This document shows, piece after piece, positions 36,443-47,600 of a stretch of 64,000 nt of DNA (positions within the stretch are counted from its first letter, which is position 1; each line of letters starts with the position of its first letter). The stretch covers positions 62,001 through 126,000 of the forward strand of contig NZ_STGE01000019.1 in the NCBI RefSeq assembly GCF_005222675.1. Reading direction: 5' to 3'. Position numbers and translations under genes: made by a program. Source of the stretch: Mycolicibacterium sp. CR10. GTDB taxonomy: Bacteria > Actinomycetota > Actinomycetes > Mycobacteriales > Mycobacteriaceae. The notes under the pieces were generated by a model that did no database searches, had not been told where the DNA came from, and saw only the letters and a list, made by a program, of their open reading frames with translations.

Positions 36443-36928
36443 ATGCGCGACGAGCGGCTGCCTGTGGTGGACGACTCGCGCGGTGTGGTGCGCTCGACGT
36501 CGACGACGAACAGCGTCGGGGTCGCGGGATCCATCAGCACGAACCACAGCGCGGCCGTCGCCGGATCCATCGCGACGGCCGACAGCGCTGTCGTCGCGGG
36601 ATCCATCGCGACGGCGGGCAGCGCGGCTGTCGCCGGCTCGATCGCCACCGCGGGCAGCGCCGTCGTGGTGCGCGCGATCGCGACGGCAGGCAGTGCTGCG
36701 GTCGCCGGGTCCATTGCCACCGCCGGAAGCGCCGCGATCGCGGGCTGCATCCTCACCGTCCTCTGCATTGCCTGCGCCGGCTGCGCGGCCTGTCTGGGAT
36801 GTATCGCATGCAAGCGGTGCAAGGCGTGCATCGGCTGCCTGGACTGCGAGGACTGTGTCGGCTGCATCGGCTGCGTCAACTGCTCGGGTCTGCGCGGCGC
36901 TGTCGGCCTGCGCGACGTCCACGCCTGA
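36443..36928 (+). CDS. Hexapeptide-repeat protein with a cysteine ladder, function unknown
   Basis: A 161-residue protein I do not recognise. Residues 1 to about 20 are polar (MRDERLPVVDDSRGVVRS). Residues of roughly 25-95 repeat a six-residue unit [V/T]AGS[I/A]A, as in VAGSIATAGSAA, recalling left-handed beta-helix hexapeptides. Then follows a segment of 15 cysteines, 14 of them spaced exactly three residues apart (CIACAGCAACLGCIAC, then CKRCKACIGCLDCEDC and so on to CVNC), and a short tail. AGGTAA lies 5 nt before ATG 36443. No signal peptide. It follows sdhB by about 95 bp across the tandem repeat, so it may be the last gene of the sdh operon. A metal-binding, iron-sulfur or disulfide-stapled fold is possible; the coding call rests on the strict protein-level pattern. 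Confidence 0.65.
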   Translation: MRDERLPVVDDSRGVVRSTSTTNSVGVAGSISTNHSAAVAGSIATADSAVVAGSIATAGSAAVAGSIATAGSAVVVRAIATAGSAAVAGSIATAGSAAIAGCILTVLCIACAGCAACLGCIACKRCKACIGCLDCEDCVGCIGCVNCSGLRGAVGLRDVHA

Positions 36929-37003
36929 CTCAGGCCGGGACTGCGAAAGCGCGCCGAATCCCACCCGTGCCACGCCCCTGTGCACCAATTCCGCGTTGAG
37001 TTT

Positions 37004-37106
37004 CGCGTTGAGACTGCAGCCACGGCAACAAAGTGCGAGTGGACCCCACCCTCAGCGCAGTCTCAACGGCTGTGGGCGCGCTCCGCGTTGAGACTGCAGC
37101 CACGGC
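37004..37106. repeat. Direct and inverted repeats with alternative hairpins
   Basis: A 23-nt sequence (CGCGTTGAGACTGCAGCC then ACGGC) occurs identically at 37004-37026 and 37084-37106, exactly 80 bp apart. Between them GCAGTCTCAACG (37057-37068) is the inverse of CGTTGAGACTGC, present in both direct copies. The inverted copy can pair with either one (loops of 39 or 17 nt) but not both. A shorter direct copy, CGCGTTGAG, is at 36992-37000. The set ends 29 bp before the next gene, so it may be a leader switch or an operator array. Confidence 0.75.
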
Positions 37107-37135
37107 GGCCGCAGGGAACGGCTAGATTCGACCGC

Positions 37136-38875
37136 ATGCCGAACCGCAGCGGACTGTTACTCAATCCCAACGCCTTCGACCCGCAGAAGCTCGACCCCGA
37201 ATCCCGGCGCCAGTTGCGCGCCCTGATCGAGTGGTTCGAGGAGCGCGGGAAGGTCAGGCTGCTTCGCGAGGATCTGGAAGCGACGTGGGTGACCGACTTC
37301 CTGGACTTCGTCAAACAGGAGCGGCTGTTCGCCACCTTCCTCACGCCGTCGGAGTTCGCGGGCGGCGACGCCAACAAACGCTGGGACACCTCGCGCAACG
37401 CCGTGCTCAGCGAGATCCTCGGGTTCTACGGGCTGGCGTACTGGTACGCCGAGCAGGTCACCATCCTCGGCCTGGGCCCCATCTGGCAGAGCGACAACGT
37501 CAAGGCCAAGGAGAAGGCCGCCGCCCAGCTCGAGGCCGGAGGCGTGATGGCGTTCGGGCTGTCCGAACGCGAACACGGCGCCGACATCTACAACACCGAC
37601 CTGCTGCTGACACCCGCCGAAGGGGACACCGAAGGGGTGGTGTTCCGCGCCTCCGGCGAGAAGTACTACATCGGCAACGGCAACGTGGCCGGGATGGTGT
37701 CGGTGTTCTCCCGGCGCACCGACGTCGAAGGCGCTGACGGGTACGTCTGGTTCGTCGCCGACAGCGGCCACGACAACTACGAACTGATCGACAACGTTGT
37801 CCACGGCCAGATGTTCGTCAGCAATTTCCGGCTCAACGACTACCCGGTGTACGAGGAGGACATCCTGTGCACCGGCCCGGACGCTTTCTCGGCCGCGCTC
37901 AACACCGTCAACGTCGGCAAGTTCAACCTGTGCAGCGGCTCGATCGGCATGTGCGAGCACGCGTTCTATGAGGCCATCACCCACGCGAACAATCGCATCC
38001 TCTACGGCAACCCGGTCACCGACTTCCCGCATGTCCGCGCAAGCTTCGTCGACGCCTACTCGCGGGTGGTCGCGATGAAGCTCTTCAGTGATCGCGCCAT
38101 CGACTACTTCCGCAGCGCAAGCCTCGACGATCGTCGCTACCTGCTGTTCAATCCGGTGACCAAGTCCAAGGTCACCTCCGAAGGCGAGAAGGTCGTCACC
38201 CTGCTGTGGGACGTGCTGGCCGCCAAAGGTTTCGAGAAGAACACCTACTTCTGCGAGGTTGCGCGCCTGATCGGGGCACTGCCTCGGCTCGAGGGCACGG
38301 TCCACGTCAACGTCGCGCAGATCCTGAAGTTCATGCCGAACTACATGTTCAACCCGACCGCCTACCCGGAGATCGGAACCCGGGACGACCCGGCGGACGA
38401 CACCTTCTTCTGGTCCCAGGGACCGGCCCGCGGCGCGTCGAAAGTGCAGTTCGCCGACTGGGCCCCGGTCTACGAGCAGCACTCCGACATCCCCAACGTC
38501 GCCCGCTTCTACGAACAGGCGAAGGCGCTCAAGGAGCTGCTCGCGACCGCCGCGCCCGATGCCGATCAGCAGGCCGACCTCGACTTCGTCCTCGTCGTCG
38601 GGCACCTGTTCACGCTGGTGGTGTACGGCCAGTTGATCCTCGAGCAGGCGGGCCTGACCGGGCTCGATCGTGATCTCGTCGACCAGATCTTCGACATCCA
38701 GATTCGCGACTTCTCCGGTTACGCCATCGCGCTGCACGGCAAGCCGAGCTCCACGGCCGCCCAGCAGGCGTGGGCGCTGGCCGCCGTCCGTAAGCCTGTC
38801 GCGGACACCGCACGCTTCGACCGGGTCTGGGAACAGGTGAAGGCCTACGACGGCGCCTACGAGATGCGGCCCTGA
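37136..38875 (+). CDS. Large acyl-CoA dehydrogenase-family protein
   Basis: A 579-residue protein of the acyl-CoA dehydrogenase superfamily, longer than the usual 380-400 residues. The middle-domain flavin motif is VMAFGLSEREHGADIYNTD, followed by ASGEKYYIGNGNVAGMVSVFSRR. The C-terminal helical part contains CSGSIGMCEHAFYEAITHANNRILYGNPV and FCEVARLIGALPRLEGTVHVNVAQILKFM. The standard YEG-type catalytic Glu motif is not evident, so the catalytic base may differ. I chose ATG 37136 because upstream codons of the open frame read through the repeat region. The substrate is unknown. It appears to be monocistronic, behind the alternative-hairpin repeats. Confidence 0.83.
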   Translation: MPNRSGLLLNPNAFDPQKLDPESRRQLRALIEWFEERGKVRLLREDLEATWVTDFLDFVKQERLFATFLTPSEFAGGDANKRWDTSRNAVLSEILGFYGLAYWYAEQVTILGLGPIWQSDNVKAKEKAAAQLEAGGVMAFGLSEREHGADIYNTDLLLTPAEGDTEGVVFRASGEKYYIGNGNVAGMVSVFSRRTDVEGADGYVWFVADSGHDNYELIDNVVHGQMFVSNFRLNDYPVYEEDILCTGPDAFSAALNTVNVGKFNLCSGSIGMCEHAFYEAITHANNRILYGNPVTDFPHVRASFVDAYSRVVAMKLFSDRAIDYFRSASLDDRRYLLFNPVTKSKVTSEGEKVVTLLWDVLAAKGFEKNTYFCEVARLIGALPRLEGTVHVNVAQILKFMPNYMFNPTAYPEIGTRDDPADDTFFWSQGPARGASKVQFADWAPVYEQHSDIPNVARFYEQAKALKELLATAAPDADQQADLDFVLVVGHLFTLVVYGQLILEQAGLTGLDRDLVDQIFDIQIRDFSGYAIALHGKPSSTAAQQAWALAAVRKPVADTARFDRVWEQVKAYDGAYEMRP

Positions 38876-38996
38876 ACCTGACCGCGGTGACGCCGGCCCG
38901 CGCTCCCACCAAACCCGACGGTCGAGCACAGGTGTAGAGGGTCTGTGCGGGGGTACGCTCCAGGAAGCAGCCAATCACCGACGAAAGGCAGCCCCC

Positions 38997-39158
38997 ATGT
39001 CGCTTCGAGAGCCCAAAAGCGTCAACGACATTCGCACCGCGATCCGCGAGCTGAGCACCCGCGCCGAGTTGGCCCGCAAACAGGGCCGCGCCGCCGATGC
39101 CGCCGAGTTGGACCAGCGTCTCAGGAACTACCGAGACGAGCTCGGTCACCGACCCTAG
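38997..39158 (+). CDS. Small conserved-looking helical protein (53 residues)
   Basis: A short gene beginning MSLREPKSVNDIRTAIRELS and ending DELGHRP. Residues of about 8-48 look like two amphipathic helices (VNDIRTAIRELSTRAELARK and AADAAELDQRLRNYRDEL) joined by a QGRA turn, a helical-hairpin design rich in Arg and Glu/Asp. AAAGGCAG lies upstream of ATG 38997. No signal or membrane segment. It lies between the large acyl-CoA dehydrogenase gene and the convergent flavin reductase gene, 21 bp from the end of the latter. I cannot assign a function; protein-protein or nucleic-acid binding is possible. Confidence 0.65.
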   Translation: MSLREPKSVNDIRTAIRELSTRAELARKQGRAADAAELDQRLRNYRDELGHRP

Positions 39159-39179
39159 CGTCGGGCCAGGTCGGCCGCC

Positions 39180-40675
<1,496 letters not shown>

Positions 40676-40796
40676 GTCATCATCGCGGCGGTCGGCCGAT
40701 CTGGCCAGGGTCCGGATCGGCGTGAACGCAAGCCGGTTTCAGGAGCGTCCCGGGACGGCGGGAAGACTGCCCACGGACGGTAACGTGACGCCCACC

Positions 40797-41480
40797 ATGT
40801 GGATCCCGCTCCTGATGATGGCCGTCGCGGTCAGCCTGGAGCCCTTCCGGATCGGCATGACGGTCCTGCTGATCAACCGGCCCCGGCCCGGCCTGCAGCT
40901 GCTCGCCTTTCTCGCCGGAGGTTTCGCGATGGGCACCGCGGTCGGTGTGATCGTGCTGTTCATCCTGCGGCCGGCCCTCGGGTCCGCCCACTTCACCCTG
41001 CCCAGGGTGCAGATCGTGGTCGGCGCGGTGGTGCTGCTGAACGCTGCGTTGGTGGCCACAGGAGTCATCGGGCGGACGAAGGCACAGCGCGGCGACGGCG
41101 AGGGAGGCCGAGCGGGTCCACTGTTCGGCCCGCTCGCCGCCCGGGGCCGCCAACTGCTCAACGGCCGTTCGTTGTGGGCGGCGGGCGTCGCGGGCCTCGG
41201 GATCGCGCTTCCGTCCGTCGACTATGTCGCGGCGCTGGCGCTCATCGTCGCGTCGGGCGCGGCGCCGGCCGTCCAGTTCTGCGCACTGATGCTGTTCAAC
41301 GTCGTGGCGTTCGCGCTCGTGGAGATCCCGCTGCTGTCCTACCTGGTGGCCCCGGACCGGACCCGCGCCACGCTGTCGGCGTTGTACGACTGGCTGCGGG
41401 CCCGGGGGCGCCGCGGGGTTTCTCTGCTGTTGGCCACGATCGGCTGCGTGCTGCTCGGCGTGGGGTTCGCCGGACTCTAG
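40797..41480 (+). CDS. GAP/Sap-family glycolipid-addressing membrane protein
   Basis: A 227-residue integral membrane protein with about six hydrophobic segments, beginning MWIPLLMMAVAVSLEPFRIGMTVLLINRPRPGLQLL. It continues with GGFAMGTAVGVIVLFIL, VQIVVGAVVLLNAALVATGVIG, and after a polar loop WAAGVAGLGIALPSVDYVAALALIVASGA. This pattern is that of the GAP family (Gap of the GPL locus, Sap of the sulfolipid locus), which helps MmpL proteins move glycolipids. ATG 40797 is chosen; GTG 40785 with GGACGG upstream is an alternative. It is convergent with the PE-PPE gene, 12 bp apart, at the edge of the TPP-type locus. A role in TPP transport is therefore plausible but inferred. Confidence 0.75.
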   Translation: MWIPLLMMAVAVSLEPFRIGMTVLLINRPRPGLQLLAFLAGGFAMGTAVGVIVLFILRPALGSAHFTLPRVQIVVGAVVLLNAALVATGVIGRTKAQRGDGEGGRAGPLFGPLAARGRQLLNGRSLWAAGVAGLGIALPSVDYVAALALIVASGAAPAVQFCALMLFNVVAFALVEIPLLSYLVAPDRTRATLSALYDWLRARGRRGVSLLLATIGCVLLGVGFAGL

Positions 41481-41492
41481 CGGCGGTGACGG

Positions 41493-42629
41493 CTACGGCG
41501 GGTTGTTCAACACGTACTGAAGGCCGGAGAACAGCTGCGACAGCGGATCCGCGGCGCCGCCGAAGGCGGCCTGCGTCGCCGGTGCGGTGACCGCCGCGGG
41601 GTCGTAGCCGTTCACCGGATCCACCGTGATCGGAGCCGTCAACGGGTCGTCGTTGCGCGAATATCCCGCATCCACGTAGGGCTGCAGAACCGCGTCGAGC
41701 TCGATCAGCGTCTCCTGCGGAATCCCCAGGTATTTGAAGGGCATCACCAGCGGCAGATGCTCCTCGGGAATCATGAAGGTCGTCGTCTTCGCGCCCCGGG
41801 AGTTGACGGTCGTCCTGATGTTCCGTGGCGGCACCATGCTCGGGTCGGTGAACGCGACCGCGGTGTGGCCGGTCGCCAGTCCGACGATTGCATTGGCGAC
41901 CGACATCCAGTTGTCCGGCCGGTCCGGCCAGTCGGCGATGCTGTCGTAGGCGGAAACGAACTGGTAGGTGTCGTACTGGCTCTCCACCGGAGGCGGGATC
42001 CGGTAGTCGAGTGAGGGCACCACGCTGCCGACGGGGAACATCTGGGTCAGGAAGCTCTCACCGAACGCGTGCCGCGCCACCGGGTCGCCGTATGTGGCGA
42101 AGCTCAGCTGGTCGGGCGGCGGAGCGGCCGGGTCGTAGGCAAGCTTGGCCTGCACGTCGTTGAGCACCATCGCACCCTCGGACAGGCCGATCGCGGTGCC
42201 CTGGCCGCCCGCACGGACCGCTTCGAGGACGTTCGGGGTTCCGATGTCGACCGACTCGCCGACGCTGGGGCCATCGATGCCCAGACCGGGGAAGTTGTCG
42301 TCCAGTCGGCCGATACCCGGGAACAGGCGTTCCAGCGTGTGGCCCTGAACCTGGCCCGCCGGATAGTCGACGATCTGGCGGTCCAGACCCGGGAACCAGT
42401 CCGCGCCCGTGCGCATGATGTATTCGTCGTAAGGGATGCCCAGCACGTGTGCGCCACCCAGGGCGTACGCCCGACCAGGCGTTCCCAGCGGGGGCGGCCC
42501 GCCGACCGGAATGCCCGGTGCCGGCGGGGCCGGCGGTTCGTCCGCCGTGGCGATCCCGAGGCCGAAACATCCTGTGGCACAGACAGTTACCAGCGCAGTG
42601 ACCGAGGCGAACTGTCTCCGCATGCTCAT
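41493..42629 (-). CDS. Secreted PE-PPE-domain acyltransferase/hydrolase (TPP locus PE gene)
   Basis: A 378-residue exported protein. The N-terminal signal peptide is [20 protein letters not shown] and the following hydrophobic stretch. The PE-PPE (alpha/beta serine hydrolase) domain starts near [22 protein letters not shown] and holds the nucleophile Ser150 in [12 protein letters not shown]. The chain ends in a Pro/Ala-rich tail. Related proteins Chp1 and Chp2 transfer acyl groups between trehalose lipids at the cell surface. In the known TPP locus the PE gene in this position completes trehalose polyphleates from a diacyltrehalose precursor. ATG 42629 has GAGGGGCGGGG upstream. It is the last gene of the minus-strand papA3-mmpL10-fadD23-PE set, 62 bp after fadD23. 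Confidence 0.85.
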   Translation of the reverse strand: MSMRRQFASVTALVTVCATGCFGLGIATADEPPAPPAPGIPVGGPPPLGTPGRAYALGGAHVLGIPYDEYIMRTGADWFPGLDRQIVDYPAGQVQGHTLERLFPGIGRLDDNFPGLGIDGPSVGESVDIGTPNVLEAVRAGGQGTAIGLSEGAMVLNDVQAKLAYDPAAPPPDQLSFATYGDPVARHAFGESFLTQMFPVGSVVPSLDYRIPPPVESQYDTYQFVSAYDSIADWPDRPDNWMSVANAIVGLATGHTAVAFTDPSMVPPRNIRTTVNSRGAKTTTFMIPEEHLPLVMPFKYLGIPQETLIELDAVLQPYVDAGYSRNDDPLTAPITVDPVNGYDPAAVTAPATQAAFGGAADPLSQLFSGLQYVLNNPP

Positions 42630-42691
42630 CCCCGCCCCTCGACCGCGCGTCTGCCTGTGCACCCGACCCTACCCCGCCACACCCGCCGGCC

Positions 42692-44464
42692 TCAGGCGTC
42701 CAAGCGGGTGAATTGGTCCTGCCGGTACTGCTCGACGCAGGCGGCGCGCCGGATCTTGCCGCTGGTCGTCGTCGGAATGGACCCGGGAGGTACCAGGACC
42801 AGATCCCCCACGTTGACGCCATGGGCATTGGAGACCGCGGAGGTGACATCGCTCTTGACCTCGGTGAGCCACCGAAGCGCATCGCCTTCTGAATCGGGCT
42901 TGGCGTCACTGCGCTTCTTGAGCTCGATGACGGTGACCAGGTTCTCGGTGCTGTTCACCGGAACCGATATCGCCGCGACCCGTCCGCGGGTGATCTCCTG
43001 GACCGTCGCCTCGATGTCCTCGGGATGGTGATTACGACCGCGGATGATCAGCAGATCCTTGATGCGGCCGACGACGAACAGTTCGCCCGCGGAGAGGAAG
43101 CCCAGATCGCCGGTTCGCAGCCAGGGCCCGTCGGGCGTGCCGGCCGAAGGATCGATCAGGGTGGCGCCGAAGCACCGCTGCTCCTCCGGCGGCCTGCTCC
43201 AATAGCCAGACGCGACGTTGTCGCCGTGCACCCAGATCTCGCCGACCACGTCCTGCGGGCACTCCCGGTGGGTGTCGACGTCGACGATCCGCACCACGGG
43301 TGCCTGTGGCAGCTCGTATCTCACCAGCGCAGAGCTGGCTCCGGCCGCACCCCGGCGAGCGCGGCCCGCGGCCAACTCGTCCACATCGAAACGGACGGCC
43401 CCCGACGCGTCACCCGACGATTCGCTCCAGGTGCCACTGGCCACGAACACCGTCGCCTCCGCCAACCCGTAGCAGGGCCGCAGCATGTCGTCCCGGAAAC
43501 CGAAGTGCGCGAACCGGTCCGCGAAGCGCTCCAAAGTCGCCGGATGAACACGTTCGGCGCCGTTGATGATGCCCCGCACCCGACTGAGATCGAGCCCGAC
43601 GAGGTCAGAGTCCCTGGTCTTGCGGGCAGCCAGTTCGAAGGCGAAGTTGGGCGCCCCGGAAAACGCATGGGGGTGCTGCGCCAGCGCTCGCATCCACCTG
43701 GCGGGGCTTTCCAAGAACGCCACCGGGCTCGTCAACTCGGCATGGAAGCCGCCCAGGATGGGCGCGCAGACGCCCAGCACCAGACCCATGTCGTGGTAAA
43801 AGGGCAACCACGACACGATGGTGAGGTCGGATGAGGTCCTGACACGTCCGGCGAACAAGCTGCGCATCAGCTGCTCGAAATTGGCCTGCAGGTTGCGATG
43901 CGAGATCATCACCCCGGTGGGCAGGCGGGTCGAACCCGAGCTGTACTGCAGATAGGCCGTGCCGGGAAATTCGGTGGTCGAGACCGCGAGCCCACCTGCC
44001 GACTCGGCGGGGGCATCCAGATCAAGCGAGTCGATCTCGATGATCGTCGGCGTCGTGTCGGTGGCTGACCGGTCGACGTAGTCGCCGACATCTCCCGCGA
44101 CCGCGGAGGTCGTGAGAACCACCGAGGGCAGCGTGTCGGCGAAGACCGATCCCACCCGGTCGTGACTCGCGCCGCGATGCGGCAGCGGGAGCGGCACAGC
44201 GATGCGCCCTGCCTGCATGGACCCCAGGAACGCCAGGATGTACTCCAGGCCCTGCGGGGCCAGGATCACCGCCCTGTCACCGACCGACCCGTGACGGCTG
44301 ATCTCCCGTGCGACGGTCATGGTCCGATGCAGGAGCTGCGACCACGTGACATTCTCGGGAACGCCCGCCGGGTCGTGGAGGTAGTCGGTGAAGGTGAACG
44401 CCACATCGTCGGGCCGCAGGCTGGCGCGTCCGTGCAACATCGAGAGAACTGACGACTGGGACAT
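42692..44464 (-). CDS. fadD23: Fatty-acyl-AMP ligase, FadD23 type
   Basis: A 590-residue adenylate-forming enzyme closely similar to M. tuberculosis FadD23/FadD26, which activate long fatty acids as acyl-AMP and load them on a PKS rather than on CoA. Shared stretches include [39 protein letters not shown] (phosphate loop, Tyr174), [47 protein letters not shown] and the C-terminal [14 protein letters not shown] chose ATG 44464; GGAGG is 11 nt upstream, and an in-frame ATG at 44473 lies only 2 nt from it. It would supply the starter chain to the divergent PKS. It follows mmpL10 by about 147 bp. Confidence 0.92.
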   Translation of the reverse strand: MSQSSVLSMLHGRASLRPDDVAFTFTDYLHDPAGVPENVTWSQLLHRTMTVAREISRHGSVGDRAVILAPQGLEYILAFLGSMQAGRIAVPLPLPHRGASHDRVGSVFADTLPSVVLTTSAVAGDVGDYVDRSATDTTPTIIEIDSLDLDAPAESAGGLAVSTTEFPGTAYLQYSSGSTRLPTGVMISHRNLQANFEQLMRSLFAGRVRTSSDLTIVSWLPFYHDMGLVLGVCAPILGGFHAELTSPVAFLESPARWMRALAQHPHAFSGAPNFAFELAARKTRDSDLVGLDLSRVRGIINGAERVHPATLERFADRFAHFGFRDDMLRPCYGLAEATVFVASGTWSESSGDASGAVRFDVDELAAGRARRGAAGASSALVRYELPQAPVVRIVDVDTHRECPQDVVGEIWVHGDNVASGYWSRPPEEQRCFGATLIDPSAGTPDGPWLRTGDLGFLSAGELFVVGRIKDLLIIRGRNHHPEDIEATVQEITRGRVAAISVPVNSTENLVTVIELKKRSDAKPDSEGDALRWLTEVKSDVTSAVSNAHGVNVGDLVLVPPGSIPTTTSGKIRRAACVEQYRQDQFTRLDA

Positions 44465-44611
44465 AGGCGTCATGTCCTCCGGAATCCCCGATGTATGCCA
44501 ACGGCGTGTCGAGCGGGAGGCACCCGTGAGTCCTGCGAGGAGCTTAGTGACCCCCACCCCGCTTCGTTGCGTAGTTTCACATACATCACGTGTTGCGCGC
44601 TAACCAGCGGC

Positions 44612-47600
44612 TTAGGCGTTTTCGGCCGGTGACTGGGATCTCGAAGACGCTGACTGCGCGACGCCCACTCGTGACGGCCACCAGTTCGCGCGCCCGACCA
44701 GCGCCGCGATGGCGGGCACCGTGATGGTGCGCACCACGAAGGTGTCCAGCAGGATCCCCACGCCGATCACGAACCCGCCTTGGATCACGATGCCGATGCT
44801 GGAGAACAGCAGACCGGCCATCGAGGCCGCGAAGATCAGACCCGCCGCGGTGATCACACCGCCCGTCGAACTCAGCGTGCGAATGATGCCGTACCGGATG
44901 CTGCGCGGGGACTCGTCGCGCATTCGCGACACGAAGAGCATGTTGTAGTCGGCGCCCACCGCGACCAGGACCACGAAGGCCAGCGGAGGAACGCTCCAAT
45001 GCAACTGCTGGCCGAGGAGGACCTGGAACGTCAGCACGCCGATGCCCATCGCCGCGAAGTACGACAGCACCACGGTGCCGACGAGATACACGGGCGCGAC
45101 AATCGATCGCAGCAATATGGTCAAGGTCAGCAGCACGACGATCAGCGTCGCGAAGATGATGAAGCGGATGTCGCGCTCGTAGTAGTCGCGAGTGTCCCGC
45201 AGCGCGGCGGGGAACCCGCCCATCGAGATCGAGGCGTCGGCGAGTGTGGTGTTGGGCTGCGCGCCGCGGGCGATGTCACTGATCACATTGACCTGATCCA
45301 TCGCCTCGGAGCTGAACGGGTTGAGTTTGGTCTGCACCAGGTAGCGCACCGAGTGGCCGTCCGGAGAGATGAACGCCTCCGCCGCCTTCCGGAACTCCAC
45401 GGCATCAAGCACTTGAGCCGGAATGTTGAATCCCGCCATCGTCGAGCCCGCCGCGTCGTGGCGCATCGTCAGCAGAAACGCCGATGCCTCATTGAGCCCG
45501 TCAGCGATCACTTTGACCTGCTCGACCAGTTGATCCACTCCACCGGCCACCTGCCGGCTTCCGTCGGCCAGCCGGTTGGCCCCCTGCCGCAGATCGTTCA
45601 GGCCGGTCCGTGCGCCGCTGGGCGTGTCCAGCCCCATGGCAGACATCGCCTTGGTCAACGTGGCGAGCGCGGCGTTGAGCTGATTCACCGTGGCGGTCAG
45701 GGACTGCCGGCCCCCGACGCCCTGCAGTTCTCCGGCTGCCTGGTTGATCTCATCGAGCCGCCCGTCGTTGCGCGCGGTGATCACCTTCTCGAACTGGAGG
45801 CGGGTGTCGACGCACGACGGGTTCGCATCGCACACCCGGTTGCCCTGCAGTGCCGTCAGCACCGGGCCGATCCACGCGAACATGTCCCTGACGGCGCGAA
45901 AGTTCACTCCCATGGAGAGGCCGAGCTTGTTGACGCTGTCGACGAGCTTGGCGGCGGTCGCGACGTCCCGCACCAATTTGTCGCCGCCGTACTCGGTCCG
46001 CACCGACGAGAACGTGTCGATCATGCCCTGGAGGCTCGGCGCGATCTCATTGACCTGAGCGCGCACGTCACCGAGGCTGTCGGCCAGCGTGGTGGCTCCG
46101 TCGGCCAGCGTATTGAGGTCGCCGGTGCGTTCACCGATCTGGGTGGCCCCCGTCGCCAGCCGGTCACCGACGATGCCCGCCTGGAAGGTGGCCCGGAACT
46201 CCTTGGGCACCTCTCCCAGGGGTCTAGTGATGCCGCTGACCAGGGATACGTCCGGCAATTGGGCGATGCGCGACGCCATCTGCTCCAGGTCCGCGAGTGC
46301 CTGCGGTGAGCGCAGGTCACGCGGCGACTGGACGAAGACGTACTGCGGGATGGACTGACTGATGGGGAAATGCCGTTCCAGCGCGGCGTACCCGACCGAA
46401 CTCGGCGCAGAGGCCGCGACCGCCTTGCGGTCGTCGTAGTTGAAGTTCGCGAACCCTGCAGCGCTGGCCAGCAAAACCAGCACCAGCACGCTGGCCACCA
46501 GATGCGGCACGGGCCGACGCACGATGCGGATGCCGGACCGTCGCCAGAACCGGGCGGTCAGTTCACGCCGCGGCTTGACCCAGCCACGAGGCCCCGCGAG
46601 CACCAGAATTGCCGGCAGCAGAGTCACTCCGGCCAGGTATGCCACGCCGATGCCGATCGCCGACGACACCCCGACCGTTTTGAACACTCCCATCTCGGCG
46701 AAGCTCATCACCAGGAACGTCAGCCCCACGGTGGTGGCAGAGGCGGTGATGACCTTCCCGATCGAGAGCATTGCCGCCCTGACCGCCTCGTCGAACTCGG
46801 CGCCGGACCGCAGATAGTCGTGATAGCGGCTGATCAAGAAGACCGCGTAATCCGTTCCTGCTCCGGCCATGATCGCGGACAGAAATATGACGGACTGATT
46901 CGAGACGCCCGCGCCGGTCAGTTGGGAGTAGCCGGCCGCCACCGCCTGCGCGATGATCAGCGACGAGCCGATCGTGACCAACGGCAGCAGCATCGTGACC
47001 GCGTTGCGGTACACCAACAACAGGACCAACAGGACCAGGACACCGATCGCGATCTCGATGGGCAGGCGATCCTGCTGGCCCGCGACGGTGAGATCCGCGA
47101 CGGTTGCCGCAGGCCCGGTGATGTACACGGTCAGGCCGTCGCCGCCGGCGGTGTCCGTGGGCACGTTGTGGGTGACGATGTCGGCGACGCGGTTGAAGGA
47201 CTCGTACGCGCGGGGTGTGCCCAACTCCCCCTCGAGGCTGACCGGCAGTACCCAGGTCGTCTTGTCCTGGCTCGTCAGGAACTGTCGCAGTTGGGGTGTG
47301 CTGACGAAATCCTGCACCGACACCACATCGGCCACGTCGTCGCGCAGCGCGTCGACGAGCTTGCGGTAGGCACCCTCGTCTTCGGGCTTGAGTCCGGTCT
47401 CGTTGATGAACGCAATGACGAGAAGATTGTCCGAACCCGGCTCCTGGAACGCCTCGGCCATCTTCGTGGCGGTGACACTGGACGGTGCATCGCCGGGCAG
47501 GATGACGAGCGGGTGCTTCTCGGCCATCGCGCCCAGCGACGGGAATGTCAGCGGTAGCGCGACCGCCATCGCGATCCACACCGCGATCACCGCCCAGGGC

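Noticed and set aside
35617..37023. A 468-codon minus-strand open frame with repetitive Ala/Pro-rich sequence across sdhB and the cysteine-ladder gene
   Set aside because: It is antisense to sdhB, has no ribosome binding site, and its repeats are the mirror of the plus-strand hexapeptide repeat. GC-rich antisense frames of this length are common here.
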